Part shown: piece by piece, positions 54,874-59,935 of the stretch
How positions within the stretch are numbered: the first letter of the stretch is position 1
Layout of the letters: the number at the start of each line of letters is the position of its first letter
Source: Nostoc sp. WHI
Lineage (GTDB): Bacteria > Cyanobacteriota > Cyanobacteriia > Cyanobacteriales > Nostocaceae
Direction of reading: 5' to 3'
NCBI RefSeq assembly: GCF_015714725.1
Contig: NZ_WBKM01000147.1
Span: 1-59,935, forward strand
DNA: 59,935 nucleotides
Notes under the pieces: model-generated
Seen by the model: the letters and a program-made list of their open reading frames with translations, nothing else
Told to the model about the DNA's origin: nothing
Databases searched by the model: none
Program-made: the position numbers and the translations under genes

Positions 54874-55251
54874 TGCTTTAGTCTGGTTGTGTGTTGTTAA
54901 TACTAGTATAGAAAAACTTCAAAAATGGTAGCTTTTGGCTTTATTACTAACCATTCTAACAATTTAGCTGATAAGAGGTTAGTGCCTGAGCCTATTGATT
55001 TATAACCAATACATCAAATTAACGCATCTATTATAATGTATTTACCTTTATTTTTTAATATTTTCTGGAATTAGTACTATAGAACAATAATCATACAATA
55101 TATTTAGATGCATGTATTTAGGGAATTGACAACCCCAGCTTCCTGGGATGGGGAATACAAAGGGCTGGTGTCAACTCTTGTAGGATGCAACTCTTTCCAA
55201 AATGAATAATCAAAAACTACTAGCCTAAAAAGAGAAAGAAGCCCAAAACTC
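54874..55251. other. Gap between cp12 and the FIST gene
   Basis: About 380 bp between divergent genes, AT-rich. A small hairpin CCCCAGCTTCCTGGGATGGGG lies near 55132. No gene. Confidence 0.5.
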
Positions 55252-56484
55252 ATGGCAGACCAAATGCAATGGACAAACGCCCTATCAACCCATCATTCAT
55301 TGGAAGCAGCAGTTGCAGATGTGGTACAACGATCGCTCTCGTCGTTAACTGCACCTGCGGATTTAGGGCTGGTATTCATTTCGTCTGCTTTTGCGAGTGA
55401 GTATTCCCGACTATTACCCTTGTTGGCTGAGAAACTTTCTGTGCCAGTGCTAATTGGCTGTAGTGGTGGAGGTGTAATTGGGACAACAGTTAGTGGAGAA
55501 ACCCAGGAGTTGGAAGCTGAACCAGCTATCAGCCTGACTTTAGCGCACCTTCCCGGTGTGAAAGTTCAAGTCTTTCATGTTGTTGCTGAAGAATTACCTG
55601 ACTTAGACGGCCCACCAGATGCTTGGCTTGATTTGGTCGGTGTGCCATCATCACCGACACCCCAGTTCATCTTGCTGTCTAGTTCCTTCGCCTCTGGAAT
55701 CAACGATTTGTTGCAAGGGCTGGATTTTGCTTATCCAGGATCAGCGATCGTGGGGGGAGAGGCTAGTGGTGGGGGTATGGGTGGTCGTGCTGCCCTATTT
55801 TGTAATGAGGTTTGCGGTGGGCTGGGTCAACACTTGTATCGTGAGGGTACTGTCGGTATAGCTTTGACTGGCAATATTGTGTTGGAAACGATTGTAGCCC
55901 AAGGATGCCGACCTATTGGCAAACCATTGCAAGTCACAAAAGCCGATCGCAATATCATTCTAGAATTAGATGAAAAAGTACCTCTGATGGTATTACGAGA
56001 TTTGATTGCCAGTCTCAGCGAACAGGAACGTACCTTAGCACAGCACTCTCTATTTGTGGGTGTGGCAATGGATGAATTTAAGATGGCTTTGCAACAAGGA
56101 GACTTTTTAATTCGGGGTATTCTTGGGGTAGATCCCACAGCTGGGGCGATCGCTATTGGCGATCGCGTCCGTTCTGGTCAAAGGCTGCAATTCCACCTGC
56201 GTGATGCCCAAGCCTCTGCTGAAGACTTAGAATTACTTCTACAAAGTTATCAACACAAACGAGACTCTGAACCCTCTGCTGTAGCTGCCTTGATGTTTGC
56301 CTGTCTGGGACGAGGTGAGGGACTCTATGGTAAACCGAATTTCGATTCTGAACTATTTAGGCGCTACCTCAACGATATTCCTGTAAGCGGCTTTTTCTGT
56401 GGTGGTGAAATCGGCCCTGTTGGTGGCAGAACCTTCTTACACGCCTACACTTCAGCATTTGGAATTTGCCGCCAAAATCAGTGA
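55252..56484 (+). CDS. FIST-domain protein
   Basis: A 410 aa soluble protein with N-terminal FIST (~30-230, with LIGCSGGGVIG and GEASGGG) and C-terminal FIST_C (~240-390) domains. FIST is thought to sense small ligands, possibly amino acids; the target is unknown. A fructosamine-kinase-family gene follows 75 bp later on the same strand. Confidence 0.8.
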   Translation: MADQMQWTNALSTHHSLEAAVADVVQRSLSSLTAPADLGLVFISSAFASEYSRLLPLLAEKLSVPVLIGCSGGGVIGTTVSGETQELEAEPAISLTLAHLPGVKVQVFHVVAEELPDLDGPPDAWLDLVGVPSSPTPQFILLSSSFASGINDLLQGLDFAYPGSAIVGGEASGGGMGGRAALFCNEVCGGLGQHLYREGTVGIALTGNIVLETIVAQGCRPIGKPLQVTKADRNIILELDEKVPLMVLRDLIASLSEQERTLAQHSLFVGVAMDEFKMALQQGDFLIRGILGVDPTAGAIAIGDRVRSGQRLQFHLRDAQASAEDLELLLQSYQHKRDSEPSAVAALMFACLGRGEGLYGKPNFDSELFRRYLNDIPVSGFFCGGEIGPVGGRTFLHAYTSAFGICRQNQ

Positions 56485-56559
56485 TGAGTTATGAGTGCTG
56501 AGTTATGAGTTAAAAATTTAGTTCCTAACTTCTAAATCCTAAATCCTAACTTTTATTCA
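56485..56559. repeat. GAGTTAT/GAGTGCT repeat spacer
   Basis: A short heptamer array (56486-56510) separates the FIST and kinase genes. Confidence 0.55.
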
Positions 56560-57426
56560 ATGATGTGGACTCAAATCGACGCGCATATTAGCCAAGTGAC
56601 TGGTGAAAAATTTCAGAGTCAGCAACGGCGATCGGTTGGTGGCGGGTGTATTAACCAAGGTTATGCTGTTTCCAATGGTCAGCTTACCTACTTTGTCAAG
56701 GTTAACCAAGCATCCCAAGTTGCGATGTTTGAAGCTGAGGCATTGGGGTTAGAGGAAATGCTAGCAACAGCTAATATTCGCGTTCCTAAACCAATTTGCT
56801 GGGGTGTGACTGGTAATTCTAGCTACATCGTGCTGGAGTGGTTGGAACTTGGTAGCGGTAACAGCAATTCATGGGAAGAAATGGGGCACAAGCTGGCGGC
56901 GATGCATAAAGCTAGTAGCAGTCAAGGTTTTGGTTGGAAAATTAACAATACCATTGGTTCTACGCTGCAAATCAATACTTGGACAGCAGACTGGGCAGAA
57001 TTTTATATTAAACATCGCCTGGGTTATCAATTTCAGTTAGCAAGACGACGAAGGGGTAATTTTCCTCAAGAAGACAAATTACTAGCAGCTATCCCTGAAC
57101 TATTGGCGGATCATCAGGTGCAACCTTCTTTAGTACATGGCGATTTATGGGGCGGGAATGCTGGGTGTACTGCGTCGGGAGAACCAGTGATATTTGATCC
57201 AGCAACTTATTTTGCAGATAGAGAAGTTGATATCGCCATGACAGAATTGTTTGGTGGTTTCCCTGCGGCGTTTTATAAAGGTTACAACGAAGTCTTTCCT
57301 TTAGATGCAGGCTATGAGCAGAGAAAAACGCTCTATAACCTGTATCACATTTTGAATCACTTCAATTTATTTGGGGGTGGTTATGGTTCCCAAGCGAATC
57401 GGATGATTGACCAGATTTTGCGCTGA
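56560..57426 (+). CDS. Fructosamine/ketosamine-3-kinase family protein
   Basis: An APH-fold kinase of 288 aa that phosphorylates Amadori products to start their removal. Motifs: GGGCINQGY at the N-terminus, catalytic Asp in LVHGDLWGGN, and FDPATYFADREVD. The family role is protein deglycation; substrate is not proven. Confidence 0.88.
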   Translation: MMWTQIDAHISQVTGEKFQSQQRRSVGGGCINQGYAVSNGQLTYFVKVNQASQVAMFEAEALGLEEMLATANIRVPKPICWGVTGNSSYIVLEWLELGSGNSNSWEEMGHKLAAMHKASSSQGFGWKINNTIGSTLQINTWTADWAEFYIKHRLGYQFQLARRRRGNFPQEDKLLAAIPELLADHQVQPSLVHGDLWGGNAGCTASGEPVIFDPATYFADREVDIAMTELFGGFPAAFYKGYNEVFPLDAGYEQRKTLYNLYHILNHFNLFGGGYGSQANRMIDQILR

Positions 57427-57851
57427 ACTTCACCTTTTTACAAAGTCCTAATAGTCTGATCGCTCTTCTACAACAAAGCACAAGGATGTAGAAGGGCAAT
57501 TACTTGTGGTGAAATGCTAGCGTCAATGCCCAGCAGTATCCAGCAGTATCCAGCAGTATCCAGCAGTATATAGAGTACGCATAACCTAGCATAACATTCT
57601 AAAAAATTACAATCCTAGAGAGTGCGATCGCCACTCGCACTAAATCTTATGTGTGAGTGACTAATTTCCTAATTTTTTTGTATAGTAACACTTTTGTAGT
57701 ACTATTGTACCAGCTTAGTTTTTTGTCTACTCATTTTGAAAGTACCGAAAGGTCAGAGAGCCAAGATTCATAATTAGTAGAAATTGATTTTTGGGCTTGG
57801 CACTACTCCGTTGACCTGTCATTTTGTCACAAATATTAATAGTAAATAAAA
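57427..57851. other. Gap before the PLD-helicase gene
   Basis: About 425 bp, no gene. It contains the tandem CCAGCAGTAT repeat and an AT-rich promoter region. Confidence 0.5.
57530..57570. repeat. Four-copy CCAGCAGTAT tandem repeat
   Basis: Four direct copies of the 10-mer CCAGCAGTAT in tandem. Confidence 0.8.
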
Positions 57852-59597
57852 ATGGCTAAAAAATCAAAAGGTAATGAATCTGAACCACAGTCTAATTTAG
57901 ATAACGAAAACACTAACATGAAATGGCCTCCTAATGCATTATTTCCTCTTAATCTCCCTAGTGAAAAGAGAAATGTTAAGCAAGAAGTTATTAAAGATAT
58001 TAATTCAAGTGAAAATTATTTAATAAACACAGGATTTAGCTCACTAGGAAATATTATAGATATCTTTAATACTGAGGTTGATATATCCACAATTAATTCT
58101 GTCCGTATTCTTCTTGGTTCGGAGCCTGATAGCCGACCCAGGAAATCTTGGAAAAAAGTCGATTTACAAAAAGAAATAAAAGACTATTGGTTAGAGCGTG
58201 GATATTCTTTATTGAAAGGCGGAAACATTATTAAAACTATTGAGTATATTAGAACTGGTAAACTCCATTTTAAAATTTCGGATAATTTTCATGCAAAACT
58301 CTATATTGGCGAAAGTCATGCAATTGCAGGTTCCTCTAATTTTAGTAGAAATGGTTTATCTCAACAGTCAGAAGCTAATGTCAGGGTTTATAAGAATTCT
58401 ATTATACTTTTTGAAAAACAACAGTACGAAGGAATGGATCAGATTGCAGAAAATTATTATAAATTGGGGCAAGACTACAAAGATGAAATCATAGATTTAT
58501 TAGAAAAATTAATGTCAATAACATCTTGGGAGGAAGCTTTGGCGAGAGCGATCGCAGAAATCCTAGAATGCAATTGGTTTAAAGAATTTCCTCAACTATA
58601 TGAAAAATTAAATAATATTAGCTTGTGGCCTGCACAGAGATATGGTTTAGGACAAGCATTATATATATTACAAACTCAAGGTTGCGTCTTGATTGCCGAT
58701 CCGACTGGTTCTGGTAAGACTAAGCTCATCAGCACACTTCAATTATTACTATTCTACTGGTTGTGGGAATCTGACAGAATGAATAAATCATATATATTGA
58801 CAATATGTCCGCCAATAGTACAAAACAATTGGCATCAAGAATCTGTTGATATAGGCTTTGCTCAGAGTTCACAGGTTTCAATGGGATTATTAAGCCATTC
58901 TCATAATTATAGACATAAAAATATTTTGAAAGAGATTCAAATAGCTAATATCTTAACGATAGATGAAGCCCATAATTATTTAAATTCAAAATCTCAGCGA
59001 AGTGAGAATATTTCAAAGCATAAAGCTGACTATATTATTCTTTCTACCGCCACACCTATTAGCAAGCAAGTCAGAGATTTATTACGCTTGATAGAAATGC
59101 TTGATGTCGATAACTTAGATAATGATGAATTAAATCAGTTAAAAAGGCTGAAAAAAGGTGGATTATTGAAGAATGCTAAAGAAACAGAGAATTTAAGAAA
59201 TTATATTAAAAAATTTATTGTCCGTAGAACTAAAAAACAATTTAAAAATTTAATTAAACAAGAACCAGATAAGTATAAAGATAAATTTGGAAGATTATGT
59301 CGATATCCCAAAACTGAGAGTCACACTTATGCTACTAAAGAAACAACAAAGGACAAATCAATAGCTTTAGAAATTAATAATCTTGCTCAACAGTTAAAGG
59401 GAATTGTCTATTTACAAAAGTTAGAAAAAACTGATTATTATTTTGAAATTGGAGAGGAAGCTTATATTAAGATGAGGTTAAATACAGCAAATGCGCTAGC
59501 AATATTTGCTGTACAAGCAAGATTGAGGTCTTCGAGAGTAGCTTTAACAGTAAACCAAAAAGTTTTTCCCAAAGAGCGATCGCCAAAAGCTTTGTAG
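57852..59597 (+). CDS. PLD-domain plus helicase protein, truncated
   Basis: A 581 aa protein. The PLD-like part has HAKLYIGE and GSSNFSRNGL (residues 147-168). A helicase motor follows: Walker A DPTGSGKTKL (283-292), DEAH (371-374) and motif III STATP (398-402). The frame ends soon after residue 550 without motifs IV-VI, so the second motor domain is missing. Full-length PLD-SNF2 proteins found near defence genes are ~1,000 aa. A transposase end lies ~90 bp downstream, a likely cause of the loss. Confidence 0.75.
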   Translation: MAKKSKGNESEPQSNLDNENTNMKWPPNALFPLNLPSEKRNVKQEVIKDINSSENYLINTGFSSLGNIIDIFNTEVDISTINSVRILLGSEPDSRPRKSWKKVDLQKEIKDYWLERGYSLLKGGNIIKTIEYIRTGKLHFKISDNFHAKLYIGESHAIAGSSNFSRNGLSQQSEANVRVYKNSIILFEKQQYEGMDQIAENYYKLGQDYKDEIIDLLEKLMSITSWEEALARAIAEILECNWFKEFPQLYEKLNNISLWPAQRYGLGQALYILQTQGCVLIADPTGSGKTKLISTLQLLLFYWLWESDRMNKSYILTICPPIVQNNWHQESVDIGFAQSSQVSMGLLSHSHNYRHKNILKEIQIANILTIDEAHNYLNSKSQRSENISKHKADYIILSTATPISKQVRDLLRLIEMLDVDNLDNDELNQLKRLKKGGLLKNAKETENLRNYIKKFIVRRTKKQFKNLIKQEPDKYKDKFGRLCRYPKTESHTYATKETTKDKSIALEINNLAQQLKGIVYLQKLEKTDYYFEIGEEAYIKMRLNTANALAIFAVQARLRSSRVALTVNQKVFPKERSPKAL

Positions 59598-59689
59598 TCT
59601 ATGATACTTTTTAATACGCAATATTCTAACTAGCAAACATAGTATAGATAATGATTACTTATGATTAGCTGATTGATAATCTATTGATG

Positions 59690-59935
59690 TTAACCGGATG
59701 GAATGTAAATGCTTTCAACTACTTGATATTTACGTTCAATAGCTTGAGATAAAAAAGACAACATCTGTTTGAGTGGAAAAAGTGTGCGATAAATTAATCG
59801 ACTACCTTTTCTCTTGCGACTGATTCTGAGCCAAAGGAGATTCACCCAGATATTAACTAGAAGAAAAGATATACCAACGAATAGTAATCTTAAGACTGGA
59901 TTTTTATTATTAGTTTTAATTCGACAAATATTTTT
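59690..59935 (-). CDS. Transposase C-terminus (IS4-like), partial
   Basis: The minus strand reads 81 residues into the window edge: NPVLRLLFVGISFLLVNIWV, then RLIYRTLFPLKQML and ends YIPSG. This resembles the C-terminal part of an IS4/ISH3-type transposase. The gene is cut by the window end. Confidence 0.6.
   Translation of the reverse strand, partial: KNICRIKTNNKNPVLRLLFVGISFLLVNIWVNLLWLRISRKRKGSRLIYRTLFPLKQMLSFLSQAIERKYQVVESIYIPSG

Noticed and set aside
57530..57570. Four-copy CCAGCAGTAT repeat considered as a CRISPR fragment
   Set aside because: Copies are directly adjacent with no spacers, so it is a plain tandem repeat.

Overview
The window looks like chromosomal DNA of a filamentous, probably heterocyst-forming cyanobacterium close to Nostoc/Anabaena. 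The octamer GCGATCGC (HIP1) recurs throughout. Heptanucleotide tandem repeats (GAGTGCT, CAGTGGT, ATTTTAG, CCTCAAC types) fill many gene ends. Several genes are cyanobacterial: the Calvin-cycle regulator CP12, NdhS of the photosynthetic NDH-1 complex, a CpcT-type phycobiliprotein lyase, Thf1/Psb29, a SigF-type sigma factor, and DUF3153, DUF3177, DUF6887 and DUF6888 proteins. No rRNA, tRNA or CRISPR array was recognised.

Layout. 0-9 kb: sugar-nucleotide pyrophosphorylase, ScpA, an AI-2E-type permease, PdxH, an azoreductase, a DUF3153 lipoprotein, a TPR membrane protein and ArgB. Three small palindromic mobile elements lie between these genes; one inserted at the permease stop codon. 9-17 kb: a VapBC-like toxin-antitoxin pair, AroK, a LapA-type protein, UbiX, an RNB-family protein that appears to lack its catalytic aspartates, a repeat-rich gap, and a 300-residue protein with a faint Rad52-like N-terminal pattern. 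17-24 kb: ClpP, SigF followed by a lipoprotein and a coupled small protein, GlyA and CinA. 24-30 kb is the accessory part: a collapsed toxin-antitoxin locus, an XRE regulator coupled through a short duplicate to a PD-(D/E)XK-like protein, a DUF262/DUF1524 (GmrSD-type) restriction protein, a Uma2 nuclease, and a DUF2993 gene with a broken partial copy beside it.

30-46 kb is mostly core: Ugd plus UDP-glucuronate decarboxylase (UDP-glucose to UDP-glucuronate to UDP-xylose), a CPA2 antiporter with a universal-stress tail, a HAS-barrel-like protein, NdhS, RodA, Mrp, HemF, a STAS protein, CpcT, Thf1 and an ExbB/ExbD pair. 46-60 kb mixes core and accessory genes: a GxxExxY protein between inverted repeats, a 1,067-residue GH15/phosphorylase-kinase-like protein, a CbiD-like remnant, an Mrr-like nuclease, a DUF6888/DUF6887 overlapping pair, CP12, a FIST-domain protein and a fructosamine-kinase-family protein. 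The window ends with a PLD-plus-helicase protein cut off after helicase motif III, next to the end of a transposase gene.

The strongest leads are the mobile elements with visible target-site duplications, the in-frame antitoxin/toxin deletion fusion that keeps its palindromic operator, the XRE/short-duplicate/PD-(D/E)XK unit beside GmrSD, the RNB protein without its aspartate cluster, and the sigF-linked lipoprotein. All family names come from reading motifs by eye; no database search was run.
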